This document shows positions 39,334 to 48,850 of a stretch of DNA of 64,000 nucleotides, piece by piece (positions within the stretch are counted from its first letter, which is position 1; the number at the start of each line of letters is the position of its first letter). Source of the stretch: Pontiellaceae bacterium B12227 (GTDB lineage Bacteria; Verrucomicrobiota; Kiritimatiellia; Kiritimatiellales; Pontiellaceae); NCBI GenBank assembly GCA_029432775.1, contig JAROAZ010000001.1, positions 644,629 to 708,628 on the forward strand, given 5' to 3'. The notes under the pieces were generated by a model. The model did no database searches, had not been told where the DNA came from, and worked only from the letters and a program-made list of their open reading frames with translations. A program made the position numbers and the translations under genes.

Positions 39334-40809
39334 CTATCCTCTCTCCAGTAGCGACTCGATCCGGATTGCGGTTGATTCGATCCGCGCGCTGGCTTTATTG
39401 ATCTCCCCTTCGCCCAGTTCCGACCGTACGGCCAGACTGCGCACCTCCTGGTAGGCGATCATGCGCCGCAGGTCGTCTGACTGATCAAACAGGCCTTCAA
39501 CCGATTCGATCAGTTCAATGCTGCCGCCCGTCAGTCCGGGGATGGTGTCGGATTCCAAACCTTGGAGATTGATTTGTCCGCCCACCTTTTCCAGCAGCTC
39601 AGATGGAATTTTTCCGGGATGAAGCGTTTCCACCCGCAAGGCTATGTAGGCCAGCGGCGTGATCTGCTCCGGTGCGTCGCACAGGTCGTTCCACGCCTTG
39701 AGCTTCACCATTTCCGACAGGTTTTCACCGAGCAGGATCTCCGCCTTCTCGAACAGGTCGGTGGTGGTGAACAGGCGGTAGACGGTTTCCACCCGTTGGA
39801 AGTCGCCACCTTCGCTGAAATAGTCCGCCAACAGATCGAGGCAGACTTCCACCTTGTGCAGCATTTCCTCGCGGTTGATCCCTTCGTCGTTCAATCCCAT
39901 GGGGATGCTCGACAGGATCACCTTCTTTGCGCTCTGCGCAAATGCAGGCAGGTCATCACCCCGGTTCGACTGACGCGCCAGTTCAACCGCCCGGTTGGCA
40001 AGCAGGTTGCGGTAGATGAAACCCAGGCGGCGGCCATCAAGCTTTACGCTACCGTCCGTCTCTTTCATCACCAGCACCGCCAAACGGGAGAGGAACTCAC
40101 CCAGCGACTGGAAATCCTTTTCCAACGATTGGAAAAGCGATCCCGCCTTCAGGAGGATTTCCCTGATCTGCCGCCCGGCGTTTTCCGTGTCCGCCTTGCT
40201 AACGGTCTTGGTTTCCGACTGCGGGCACCATTCACCGATGCTCGGCGCGTCGTCGCCATTGATATGGCGCAGCACCTTGATGCGGTCTTCCTCATCCATA
40301 TCCAGCGCTTCCGGCGGATAGAGGAAGATGGCGTAGCGCCCGATCAGCGCGGCATCCATCTGCTGGGTGCCGTTGTACTGCCGCCCCATCGGATTCATGG
40401 CGCTCCAGACCCATTTGACCTCGGTCTCAAATCCCATGATCCTGCGGGAACGGATAATCTCCAACCACTTGGCCTGCAGTTCCGGCACCGCGCGGTTGAT
40501 CTCGTCGATCAAGACAAACTGCTTGTCCCATACGGTGACCGCGCTCGGCACGTATACCACGCGCCCTTGTTTCAGGCTTTCGACGTTCGGGAATCCCAGC
40601 ACGTCTTCAAACAATGCCTTGCTGGCGTCGTAGGCCATGAACTTCCAGTCCAGCGCCTGCGCAATCTTGCCCGCCGCATGGGTCTTGGCCGCGCCATGCG
40701 CGCCAACCAGCAGCAGCGGATCGCCCGTCAACAGCGAGGCCATTGCCAGGTTTTCGTCTTCCAGGCTCCATCCATAGATGCCCAGTTGTTCCAGTAGTTT
40801 TGTATTCAT
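39334..40809 (-). CDS. MoxR-family AAA+ ATPase
   Basis: 491 residues from ATG 40809 (AAGGAG upstream); an in-frame ATG at 40860 lies inside the terminator hairpin. Walker A GAHGAAKT (36-43), Walker B FVLIDEIN (98-105) and sensor 1 VWSAMNP are intact. The C-terminal 250 residues are helical. MoxR ATPases act with vWA proteins to remodel substrates or insert metals. The linked vWA gene supports that. A TTTTCCAACGATTGGAAAA palindrome (40118-40136) lies inside, one of only two on the island. Confidence 0.9.
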   Translation of the reverse strand: MNTKLLEQLGIYGWSLEDENLAMASLLTGDPLLLVGAHGAAKTHAAGKIAQALDWKFMAYDASKALFEDVLGFPNVESLKQGRVVYVPSAVTVWDKQFVLIDEINRAVPELQAKWLEIIRSRRIMGFETEVKWVWSAMNPMGRQYNGTQQMDAALIGRYAIFLYPPEALDMDEEDRIKVLRHINGDDAPSIGEWCPQSETKTVSKADTENAGRQIREILLKAGSLFQSLEKDFQSLGEFLSRLAVLVMKETDGSVKLDGRRLGFIYRNLLANRAVELARQSNRGDDLPAFAQSAKKVILSSIPMGLNDEGINREEMLHKVEVCLDLLADYFSEGGDFQRVETVYRLFTTTDLFEKAEILLGENLSEMVKLKAWNDLCDAPEQITPLAYIALRVETLHPGKIPSELLEKVGGQINLQGLESDTIPGLTGGSIELIESVEGLFDQSDDLRRMIAYQEVRSLAVRSELGEGEINKASARIESTAIRIESLLERG

Positions 40810-40837
40810 TCTATTGCTCCTTGTTTTGTTATAGGCA

Positions 40838-40878
40838 CAAAAAAAGAGCCGACCCGGCATTTACGCCCAATCGGCTCT
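40838..40878 (-). terminator. Intrinsic terminator before the MoxR gene
   Basis: Minus strand: AGAGCCGA ... TCGGCTCT followed by seven T, then 20 bases to the next ribosome site. Read-through or a promoter after the hairpin is needed for MoxR expression. Confidence 0.82.
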
Positions 40879-40899
40879 CGCGATTTTGATGTTTCATGT

Positions 40900-41283
40900 T
40901 CAGTCTCCGCTTGCCTCTCCTTCCTGCATTTTCTCCAGCGCGTCCACGACGCCCGGTTCGACAAATACCACCGGCGATTTCATCTCCACATCGAAGATGC
41001 GGTCGGCGGCCGACTTGCGGATATGGGCAATGCGCCCGGTGCGATATGCATCCTCCGGCTTGATGGTGCTGCCAGTGAACTTGGATTTATCGGGATCGCA
41101 CTCGACCAGCGCAATGTATCCCCTCTCCCACAGCTTCGCGTGTTCTGGGCACAAGTCCCAGCCCGTGACCGTCTTCCGCTCCAGCGTGTTTCGCAGGCGC
41201 TTGTCCAGCAGGATTGCGCCCGTATCAAAGGCCTGCCCACAAACGAGGCACACCTTTTGTTCCATTCCGACATGGCTTTTCAT
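40900..41283 (-). CDS. Zinc-ribbon accessory protein
   Basis: 127 residues. CLVCGQAFDTGAILLDKRL, then DLCPEHAKLWERGYIALVEC, gives CxxC and CPEH metal ligands. This family is frequent on plasmids and integrated elements beside MoxR/vWA genes; the function is unknown. AAGGAG precedes the ATG, which overlaps the upstream stop as ATGA. Confidence 0.78.
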   Translation of the reverse strand: MKSHVGMEQKVCLVCGQAFDTGAILLDKRLRNTLERKTVTGWDLCPEHAKLWERGYIALVECDPDKSKFTGSTIKPEDAYRTGRIAHIRKSAADRIFDVEMKSPVVFVEPGVVDALEKMQEGEASGD

Positions 41284-42569
41284 TGTATTGCTCCTTCCGT
41301 TATTTCATTCAGGTTCATGACTTCTCCAAACGGCTCCAGCACCTTTCCGTTGTTGTGGATTCCGAACAGGATGGTCAGCAGTCGGACGCCGGCTTCGTGC
41401 AAGGCCGCCTGGTTCGATTCGCTCATCGCGGCATAGCCATCGGTAATGATGACCGCCCGTTTGAACTCTTCCGTTAGGATGGTCTGGGCAACACAGTTGA
41501 AGTCGGTGCCATAGGTGGTCTCCACATGGCCGCGCATCAGCGCGTCCATCGTGATTTCCGAAACGGCGTTGCTGAACTGGTAGACCGACCGTATGTTCCG
41601 TCGGTACCGCGCCAGCAGACCGCAGATTTCCGGCAACGACTGGTTTACCGATCCCGAAACATCCAGAAAGAGCGCTATGCCCTCCTGGTTGTTTTTCAGC
41701 TCCGGTTGTCGGTTACGGAAAAAGCCCGGCCAGATATCCGCGCTCAGCAACACCATGTCGCGGCGGCACGGATTGATCGGAAACGGCGATGTCGTTCGGC
41801 GCATTTCGCGCTCCGAACAAAAGAACGTATCGAGCCGCTTGCGGGTGCTGTAGTTCAACAACAACTCCTGCTTAATGCTCCGCTTGGTCTTCATGATCTC
41901 GACAATCATTTTCTTCAGACTGTCGAACATGCCTCCTGAACAATCGCTGCTTTCCAGAATCTTCCTGCCCACTTCCTGGGCAACGCCCTGCAGTTGTTCC
42001 GGCTTCCAAGGATTGGATGCCCGTCCATGCGAGCCGATCAATGTCGGTCGGCTGACCGGTTGCGGTACCAGCATTTTTAGGGTTTGGATCACCTCGCCCG
42101 CGCTCAGCACATCATGGTGCTGCCACTTGGGATAAAGATGCTGATACAGATAGCTGTATCGGCTGTTGCGATGCTTGCTGTTTGGCCGAAGGATCGATTC
42201 CAATCCCTGGACAGCATAGAAACGTTCAAATAACGATCCGCCGCCCGAAGCCTTTGCATAGAACTGGCTGATCAGCGCGTTGATAATCGCGTCGCAGGCA
42301 ATATTGCTGATTGGATCCGACTTATGGACAAAGTGCCCGAACGCCGGATGTAGAATTTCGTGAAAGACCAGGCAGAACAGATCCTGCTCTGTCTTCACAT
42401 GCTCCGAAACAAAGTCCGGATTGTATTTCATATGCCCATCGGCATCGATGCATGCCGTTGGGATTTTGGGATCGACTTCAACCGAAGCCACGATCCCCGC
42501 GACAAACGAGTCCGCGCCCAACTCGCGCTTCATCATCTGCCGTACTGTTTCCAATGTAATCAGGTGCAT
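41280..42569 (-). CDS. Metallopeptidase-like / vWA fusion protein (COG3864 type)
   Basis: 429 residues. N-terminal zincin-like region with HEILHPAFGH (H70, E71, H74, H79) and C-terminal vWA domain with intact metal site DVSGS (303-307), GTDFN and IITDGYA. This domain pair is the usual partner of MoxR ATPases. AAAGGAGGGTGCT is a strong ribosome site. It is the first gene of the minus-strand run that reaches ArdC. Proteolysis is possible but unproven. Confidence 0.88.
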   Translation of the reverse strand: MHLITLETVRQMMKRELGADSFVAGIVASVEVDPKIPTACIDADGHMKYNPDFVSEHVKTEQDLFCLVFHEILHPAFGHFVHKSDPISNIACDAIINALISQFYAKASGGGSLFERFYAVQGLESILRPNSKHRNSRYSYLYQHLYPKWQHHDVLSAGEVIQTLKMLVPQPVSRPTLIGSHGRASNPWKPEQLQGVAQEVGRKILESSDCSGGMFDSLKKMIVEIMKTKRSIKQELLLNYSTRKRLDTFFCSEREMRRTTSPFPINPCRRDMVLLSADIWPGFFRNRQPELKNNQEGIALFLDVSGSVNQSLPEICGLLARYRRNIRSVYQFSNAVSEITMDALMRGHVETTYGTDFNCVAQTILTEEFKRAVIITDGYAAMSESNQAALHEAGVRLLTILFGIHNNGKVLEPFGEVMNLNEITEGAIQ

Positions 42570-42946
42570 AGCACCCTCCTTTCATTTGTGCGTAACGAGT
42601 AATTCGTGATGCGTAATCACCCGTGTCCGCGGTTAATTTTCGTGGTAAAATTGCGATTTCATAAATGCGTAGCGGTTGCTACATAGATGGTTCCTCTCGA
42701 CGGGGAACGCGTTTACAAGACAAGGTTCGGCAAAACCGTAAACCTTCATGCGAATCCACTGTGTTCAGCCGGAAATTCGGCATCAGTTCTTTCGCGAGAA
42801 ACCTGTTCAAGCGTGTGGCATCAAACAGATTTCTTTGATTTGAATCGTTTATATATGGAACCGCGAATGGGTTCCGGCGGGATTTTTGATGGCCACAAAA
42901 ATGCGCAGAATTCACAAAGACATGATCTGCGGCTTCGCCCATAAAT
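42570..42946. other. Intergenic region with one arm of a dispersed repeat
   Basis: No convincing gene; open frames on both strands lack ribosome sites. Bases 42597-42630 hold a small inverted repeat (gtaattcgtgatgcgtaatcac). Bases 42893-42918 (GGCCACAAAAATGCGCAGAA and on) look like one arm of the CACAGA element, without the second arm. Confidence 0.4.
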
Positions 42947-42981
42947 AAAAAAGGAGTAAAGGCATAATCGCCTCTACTCCT
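42947..42981 (-). terminator. Intrinsic terminator overlapping a stop codon
   Basis: Minus strand: AGGAGTAGAGGC-GATTAT-GCCTTTACTCCT then T6. The stem starts inside the stop codon of the small gene at 42974. Confidence 0.85.
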
Positions 42982-43156
42982 GGTTGTAGATCTCGCGGTA
43001 TTCCTGCCAGAACTCCCGCTCCCTGAAATGCTCCAGTTCGTCCCGGAGCATATTCAGGATTTTCGAGACATCCGACCGGATGTCGCGCAGGTGGCATTCC
43101 ATCGCCGCAAGCTTTGTTTCGAGTGAATCGGGTTCACTCTGCTTATCTGCTTCCAT
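42974..43156 (-). CDS. Small coiled-coil protein
   Basis: 60 residues, highly charged, predicted as one long helix (ETKLAAMECHLRDIRSDVSK, then ILNMLRDELEHFREREFW). It has its own promoter-like box and terminator, so it is likely a real small gene, possibly a regulator. No ribosome site is seen: the start is 21 bases after a TTTATAAAC box and may be read from a very short leader. Confidence 0.65.
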   Translation of the reverse strand: MEADKQSEPDSLETKLAAMECHLRDIRSDVSKILNMLRDELEHFREREFWQEYREIYNQE

Positions 43157-43157
43157 A

Positions 43158-43193
43158 ACTACTCAAAAGTAGTCGCAGTTTATAAACTTTTCG
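43158..43193 (-). promoter_or_regulatory. CGAAA-AG-TTTATAAAC promoter box and dyad before the small coiled-coil gene
   Basis: Minus strand CGAAA (43193-43189), two bases, TTTATAAAC (43186-43178); the ATG is 21 bases on. ACTACT-CAAA-AGTAGT (43158-43173) forms a dyad between box and start. It is the first of four near-identical boxes in the right half of the island. Confidence 0.6.
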
Positions 43194-43237
43194 CAACTAT
43201 AGCTTAACGATTATATTAACCCAGATCCGGGAATAGA

Positions 43238-43375
43238 GCCACGGATCAACACCGAAAAACACGGAATGCAAGGGAGTTACGAAAGTTTTAGGTATCACCT
43301 TGAAGCGGATGGCATCATTTTGCGCAACACCTTGACGGATCGATGTTAATCCGTGTTCTTCTGTGGCTCATCTCC
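43238..43375. repeat. CACAGA-type inverted-repeat element, long spacer
   Basis: GAGCCACGGATCAACACCG at the left and gttaatccgtgttcttctgtggctc at the right are inverse arms 90 bases apart. The rest of 43157-43520 holds no gene. It lies just 3' of qatD. Confidence 0.65.
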
Positions 43376-43520
43376 GTTTTTAGGATTAACTGTTTACCAA
43401 CCTGCTTATGCGAGCACAGGCAGAAATCCTGCGACAACTCCACTATTGGAAGCGCCAAGCAACCTAACCAATAACTAACATTAAATTGTCGGAAATTAAT
43501 TGAAGGGTGCAGCGATTTGG

Positions 43521-44258
43521 CTATTCCCGATAAACGTTCTCAACGAAGACGCTGTAATTATTCATAATGTCTTGTTTAGTTTGCCAAATCGAACGACCCC
43601 AAAGATTTGCCAGTTCACCAACCGTGAACTCCAGTTCATCCGGATACTTGATTTCAGGTGACCGCTTGGCCAGTGGGGCATCGGTTTCCGTAACAACTCT
43701 ACTAGAATCCATTTTCCCCACCAACATACGGCCCCGCTTAGACTGCATCATCTTCGCATTCACAGAAAAATATGCCCCGATATTATGTGCCGATTTCAGC
43801 TCACCATCCGTTCCCGAAAACCAATGCAAAATGAATTTACCTTTGAAACCATTCAGTATGCTGAGGGCATCCGAGGCGGATCGTCTCGTGTGCACAGAAA
43901 GAACCTTGTCTTCAGCGGCAGAACACATTTCAACAATTCGTTCGAAAACTCTTTTTTGGTGCTGTCGATCCCGCTTGTCGCTGGTCATGTAATCCAGCCC
44001 GACCTCACCAATAAATTTTGTTTTGGGAAGCAGCGTTTGGAAAAGATCTAGCTGATCTTTGTATTCAAACGCAAGCTCAGGGTGCAATCCCAGCGCCACA
44101 TTCACAGAGCTGTATCCTTCAACCAGTTCACAGCACCGCTCAAATACAAAGGGAGCATTAGTCATCGCTAGCGCCTGAACCTGACTTCTGCCCATAACTG
44201 AAAGTATGGATTTGGGATCAGGAAACAAATCCAAGTGGCAGTGTGCATCAACGAACAT
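43521..44258 (-). CDS. qatD: TatD-family nuclease of the Qat system (QatD)
   Basis: 245 residues. Metal-dependent TatD fold: DAHCHLD (H6, H8), FIGEVGLDY (Glu ligand), VHTRRS (His), and TETDAPL (Asp). It starts 13 bases after qatC. TatD proteins are 3'-5' exonucleases; in QatABCD anti-phage loci the TatD protein is an essential component. Last gene of the locus. Confidence 0.92.
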   Translation of the reverse strand: MFVDAHCHLDLFPDPKSILSVMGRSQVQALAMTNAPFVFERCCELVEGYSSVNVALGLHPELAFEYKDQLDLFQTLLPKTKFIGEVGLDYMTSDKRDRQHQKRVFERIVEMCSAAEDKVLSVHTRRSASDALSILNGFKGKFILHWFSGTDGELKSAHNIGAYFSVNAKMMQSKRGRMLVGKMDSSRVVTETDAPLAKRSPEIKYPDELEFTVGELANLWGRSIWQTKQDIMNNYSVFVENVYRE

Positions 44259-44270
44259 ATAAACCTGCCT

Positions 44271-45596
44271 CTATCGACCAGATCCTGTTAAAAAAACTGC
44301 CAACTCTTCCATTCCTCGTCTATATACATCAACAAATGATGAAACTTCTGACGGTTCAATCGATCCTGTCGATAGAACCTTGAAAATATCATTTTTCGGC
44401 GAATCAGTTTTATACCGTTCGACGGCCATCATTATCGCCCGGTAGTCGCGTCCTTTCCCTGTTGATGGATCAGGAGGACTCGATATCACATCGGTCAAAT
44501 ACTCAGCATCATCAAGATCGGTCTGATGGATTGCGGCTCGTCTCACCAGACACGGAAGGCAATGCCCGCATTGAATTCCCGGTGCCCTGCCTCCCCATCG
44601 GCTCTGCTCAGGGTGGGAGCATGAGACGGTTTTTGCGGTTGTAAGACAGAGCACAGCCTCATCAGCACACTCCTTCAGCATTTCACCTTTGGTTTTATGC
44701 CGAAACGGCAGTTCCAGCGAGATGTCAAAACCAAGTAGTGATATCACTTCCTGAATCAGTATCATAAAGTGGGGGTGGGTAGTCCTAGTACTCAGACTGC
44801 CTGTTCTGGTTTCTGTCAGAGGAACATTAAGGGATATTAACCCGTTCTCTGGAATGAACAGAGTTGAAGACCCGGAATTAAGTGATCCCAATGCACATCC
44901 CATTGCTAAAAACAACAGGGATCGGGTCCTCATTGACTGTTCATAATTACATCCACGTATCGAGGGCTGGGTAACATTCAGCCTTAAGAACCTCTTGTCA
45001 GAAATGCCCATCTGGTTCTGCAGGATGGAAGCGACTTCTGCCTGGGCTGTGGATGTCACCCCCCCACCGCCATAGTGGCCGACAAACATAGGAGTGCGCC
45101 CTTCTTTCAATAAGTTAATTGCTCCAGCCAAAGAATCCAAACCGCCGGAGAGGAGACACACATCACTGCAGTCAATTTCTTCCGATGAAAGTTCTTCCTG
45201 TAGACTATATTCGCGTTTCCTAAATTCAAACTCCCACCGATCACCACTCAGAAAGTCCAGTGCCCTTTGCAGAATGGGGGCTGCGGCATTCCATTTTTCA
45301 GGATCGGCAACGGGAACGTAGATCCTGATCTCCCGTCCCCAGCAATTATCTGAATACATATCCCTGTTAATACAACGGTCTGCACTGTAAACAGTCATTG
45401 CAAAATGGAGTAAATCCTTTGCGTCTTCGGGTAACTGGACCTGGGTCAGTTTTTCTATATCACGGACAACATGCTGTGGAACGGAGTATGGGCTGGAACT
45501 GTTGTCATAATCACAGAATATCCTTGGAGAACCTTCGTCTATGCCCGGCACATAATTATCATTCGGCCCTACTCGAGCTATCGTATGCCACATCAT
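44271..45596 (-). CDS. qatC: QueC-like enzyme of the Qat system (QatC)
   Basis: 441 residues. QueC-like PP-loop ATPase: SGGLDS at 150-155, and a zinc site CGHCLPC with a further Cys near CSHPEQSRWGGRAPG. QueC makes the deazaguanine preQ0; defence-linked relatives are reported to attach a deazaguanine to a partner protein's N-terminus. An extra N-terminal domain (1-135) separates it from housekeeping QueC. Its ATG overlaps the qatB stop as ATGA. Confidence 0.93.
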   Translation of the reverse strand: MMWHTIARVGPNDNYVPGIDEGSPRIFCDYDNSSSPYSVPQHVVRDIEKLTQVQLPEDAKDLLHFAMTVYSADRCINRDMYSDNCWGREIRIYVPVADPEKWNAAAPILQRALDFLSGDRWEFEFRKREYSLQEELSSEEIDCSDVCLLSGGLDSLAGAINLLKEGRTPMFVGHYGGGGVTSTAQAEVASILQNQMGISDKRFLRLNVTQPSIRGCNYEQSMRTRSLLFLAMGCALGSLNSGSSTLFIPENGLISLNVPLTETRTGSLSTRTTHPHFMILIQEVISLLGFDISLELPFRHKTKGEMLKECADEAVLCLTTAKTVSCSHPEQSRWGGRAPGIQCGHCLPCLVRRAAIHQTDLDDAEYLTDVISSPPDPSTGKGRDYRAIMMAVERYKTDSPKNDIFKVLSTGSIEPSEVSSFVDVYRRGMEELAVFLTGSGR

Positions 45597-46474
45597 GCTT
45601 CACCTCCGATTATCGAATAAGCCTCTTCGTAAAGCCCTTGGATGATGGCCTTGCCTTCGGAGCCAGCCCAATCCACGGCCAGAGGATCAATCGCCTCCAT
45701 CTCCAGCTTAACCGCATCATTAACATAAGCCTTCACGTTTCTTTCAAGCGAGACTGCCTGAGTTTCTGATACAGCATTTTTCTCTATCGATATCCCAAGT
45801 TCCTGTAACCATTGCCGGTATATATATCCTGCTATAAACCTTTCCAGGGCTGAGAGGACATCCCCCGAGGATAAATGATCTAAATCATCGAGTTTTTCTG
45901 TGTTTTCGTAGATCAAAGAAAGCGCGTCCTCCATAGCCTGTCTGGCCAGGCTTTCATCAAAACCGGATGATTCGGGGGCGATTGAATCCAGCAATTCTGC
46001 ATATACCGTATCTACATCAGATCCGATCAGTCTGCTTAACCCCAGATTCTGAAGTGCGGCATTAACACCGTCCGATGCTACACTTGACAGGAACCCTGTA
46101 ATCCTTTGCGCGGCAGCACGTCCGGCGGATGCATTTACTGTTGCAACTCTAGATCCACCTTTGGCTTTCACATAAGAGCGTCCGGTCTGAGGCATTCCGC
46201 CACCGCCCCCTGGACCATCAGCCCGAACCCCTCGTGTCATACTGGCCTTGGCAGCCTGCCAAAGCGGAGGCGGCTCATTAGATGTGTCTGATCCCTCTGT
46301 TTCAGGATTTGGAACATCCCCTTGGGGATTTTCATTCTCCTCACCTGATTCTTCCGAAGATTCCGGTTGTGAATCAGGACTATTTGAGGATTCACCGTCT
46401 CCCGATGGAAAAGCCCAATCTGGCAGCAGGCTTTTTTTATCCCTGTTTCCCCCATATGAAGCAGAAGTACCCAT
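45593..46474 (-). CDS. qatB: Qat system protein QatB
   Basis: 293 residues. It starts MGTSASYGG, a Gly-2 N-terminus that is the expected target form for QueC-type modification. An acidic low-complexity segment follows (about 25-70), then a Gly-rich stretch (DGPGGGGG) and a helical C-terminal half. No enzyme motif. Position between the ATPase and QueC-like genes, and the N-terminus, identify it as QatB. AAGGGAT precedes the ATG. Confidence 0.88.
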   Translation of the reverse strand: MGTSASYGGNRDKKSLLPDWAFPSGDGESSNSPDSQPESSEESGEENENPQGDVPNPETEGSDTSNEPPPLWQAAKASMTRGVRADGPGGGGGMPQTGRSYVKAKGGSRVATVNASAGRAAAQRITGFLSSVASDGVNAALQNLGLSRLIGSDVDTVYAELLDSIAPESSGFDESLARQAMEDALSLIYENTEKLDDLDHLSSGDVLSALERFIAGYIYRQWLQELGISIEKNAVSETQAVSLERNVKAYVNDAVKLEMEAIDPLAVDWAGSEGKAIIQGLYEEAYSIIGGEA

Positions 46475-46477
46475 GAT

Positions 46478-48397
46478 CTATCCCTTCTTTCTTTTCCTTC
46501 GGGCTATCGCGACTTTGGCAATACTGCTCTCAGAGTCTGATGCAATAACCTGTTCAATGTACCTCTCATAAAGCTCCTGCCGGCCAGCTGCTTTGCACGT
46601 CCCCTCAAGCTTTAATATGATTTGCGGAGGTAATGCTTGTGCCGGAAAACTGGGGAGAAAAGTAAGCAATTCCCCGAGTAATTCATGGCGCACACCAGTC
46701 CACTCAACAATCATCAAAAGCGGGGATTCTTCTTTTGAGTGATCCTCCGAATGCTTAGCTTTCTCTGCTAATTCTTCAAAAATGCTGGCAGCATCAACTG
46801 GGCTCACATCCTCCCCGAGCTTCAGCGCTCCCTCGCGAACAGCTTCACTCGGGCTAAGAATCTTCAGTAGGATTTCTCGGGCGGCTGAACTCAACCTTTT
46901 TGCCGTATACGAAAGGGTACTAAGCGAATCCCGTGAAAAATAAAAGTATGGCCGTAAATCAATTCCGGCCAGTTTTGGTTCCAGGGTCAGCCATTCCTTA
47001 AACCAATCCTCTGCAAACAGAACTCCAAGCTCAGTATCCATTTTGATTTTATCAGCATTGCTTTTTGGAGTAGTTCCTGCATTTCGCTCAGCGTCCTTTT
47101 TTTCAGCTTCTTTCCCTATGCCGGGTTGAGCCAATGCGTCCTCAAGGCATACAATTTGGGGTGGCACACCATTTTGCGATATTTGCCAACCAGCCAGCTT
47201 CTTGAAGGTTTCTGGACGCAGGTACTCAAGAATCATCAGCTTTGCCAATACTCGTTGCTGTATCTCTACTTCCCTTGATGCGGCCATCTTCAAGCGCATC
47301 ATCAGCGTATTAAGGAAACGTTTGCACTGACGTGGATTGCCGTTCATCACATCCGCCAGTATAGGACTGATGCGTTCTGCAAGCGCCAATTCCTCCTTCA
47401 AAGGTTCTGGAACCTCTTCTAGAACTTCCGAAGCAGAAGACAGTCCGAATGATCGGCCTTCCTGAATGCTCTTCGGCCCTAAAGCCCATTCACAGACCTT
47501 TTCCAGATCACCATCAGATAGATGGGGGAGCGAGAATAATAAGGCTATATAGTTTTCTGTGTCGGTTTTGCTCATTAAAGGAACGCGGATCATGTACTGG
47601 ATGAGTTTTTCCAGATAATCCCGTCCGACATCAGTCCGATCACCAGGAAGCTCAGGAAACCGGCTTCGAACAGCAAACCTTACAAGGCGTTCGTCAGCTC
47701 CTATGATAAAAGCGCTGCCCGGGACAAAGAGAAACAGTTTGATAGCTTCTAGCGTTTCAATGATGGTATCGGGCAGGCACCGATCCAGATCATCGATTAC
47801 GACGACCAGCTTCTTGATTTTTGCCTCATTCAGAAAGGACTCAAAATTCTCCCGAAACTCTCTTATGCCTTTCCGCAAGGTGTGTTTTTTCTCATCCTCC
47901 AAAAGCGCAGAAACATCCTCTGGCTTCAAGTCCTCTATTTTTTCTCCAGCTTTTTTTGCTAGAGCAACGGCGTCGATACCGGCAACAGCAGACAGGCCAA
48001 CCGGGCCTCCGGCAATAGTGGCAGCTCCATATTTGACGGCGGAACCAACGGCCCGAAACCAGTTCACCTTCCGGATAAGATTCACCGCCAATACTTTTGC
48101 CCTGTTCCCCAAGGTCTTTTGCGATGATATTTCGTCGATGATTGTTTCCATTAAGGCCGTCTTTGCATCATCGTATCCTTCAAACAGCCATCCATTGAAT
48201 GATAGGAGAATGACATCTCCCTGCGACTTGAGATCACGTTCTATCATTTGAATAACGCTGCTTTTACCGGAACCCCAGTCACCGAAGACTCCTATCGTTG
48301 CAGGAAGAAGGTTATCGGAATTCACTATATCAACAGCTGAACACACCAGGTGCTGAACTCCCAAAAGATCTCTTTCTGATTCATGATCAGGCCACAT
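46478..48397 (-). CDS. qatA: KAP-family P-loop NTPase of the Qat system (QatA)
   Basis: 639 residues from ATG 48397 (GGAGGAG upstream); the in-frame ATG at 48430 has none. Walker A GDWGSGKSS (39-47), a hydrophobic insert around 110-150 as usual for KAP NTPases, Walker B VVVIDDLDRC (198-207), and a long helical C-terminal region. KAP ATPases are often membrane-associated. It heads the qatABCD operon; a promoter-like sequence lies 44-71 bases upstream. Confidence 0.92.
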   Translation of the reverse strand: MWPDHESERDLLGVQHLVCSAVDIVNSDNLLPATIGVFGDWGSGKSSVIQMIERDLKSQGDVILLSFNGWLFEGYDDAKTALMETIIDEISSQKTLGNRAKVLAVNLIRKVNWFRAVGSAVKYGAATIAGGPVGLSAVAGIDAVALAKKAGEKIEDLKPEDVSALLEDEKKHTLRKGIREFRENFESFLNEAKIKKLVVVIDDLDRCLPDTIIETLEAIKLFLFVPGSAFIIGADERLVRFAVRSRFPELPGDRTDVGRDYLEKLIQYMIRVPLMSKTDTENYIALLFSLPHLSDGDLEKVCEWALGPKSIQEGRSFGLSSASEVLEEVPEPLKEELALAERISPILADVMNGNPRQCKRFLNTLMMRLKMAASREVEIQQRVLAKLMILEYLRPETFKKLAGWQISQNGVPPQIVCLEDALAQPGIGKEAEKKDAERNAGTTPKSNADKIKMDTELGVLFAEDWFKEWLTLEPKLAGIDLRPYFYFSRDSLSTLSYTAKRLSSAAREILLKILSPSEAVREGALKLGEDVSPVDAASIFEELAEKAKHSEDHSKEESPLLMIVEWTGVRHELLGELLTFLPSFPAQALPPQIILKLEGTCKAAGRQELYERYIEQVIASDSESSIAKVAIARRKRKKG

Positions 48398-48850
48398 ATT
48401 TCTCCTCCGAGCCAATTGAAACAAACACACTTAATCCGCATTCATAAAACATCTAAATCACGCACCAACAAAAATAACACCAACTAAACCGGTTGCATTT
48501 CCAATCAACAAAATCGTTCATATCACATCCGCCGATCAGTAGTACCTACCGCACCAACCTCCTCTCCTTTTCAGCAACATCCGCAAACTTGATCGCCATT
48601 CCACGCACCCCGAAATCAACAGGTTTAAGAAACGTGAAAACAATATCCGTTTTTCACCCCATCATCCAGCGATTGCTTAGGAAAATCGCCGATTTGATGT
48701 ATTTGTGGTGGATTCCCCCACAACTAATCAGCAGCACCCCATCTGCGCTAGTATTTTTTACTAGTCGCTTTGCCAGCCACTGCCCGGTGCCCATGGCTTG
48801 CGGGAGTTTCGCTGGATTCGATTGCGTTGGCCAAGCTTCTCTTTGAAAGG
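48398..48850 (-). promoter_or_regulatory. qat operon promoter region
   Basis: 453 bases without a gene. On the minus strand TTGGTG (48468-48463), 16 bases, TATGAA (48446-48441) make a plausible sigma-70 promoter for qatA. Nothing else in this stretch is convincing. Confidence 0.5.

Noticed and set aside
42687..42944. Overlapping frames on both strands between the metallopeptidase-vWA gene and the small coiled-coil gene
   Set aside because: No ribosome site on either strand, and the 3' part is the dispersed repeat arm.
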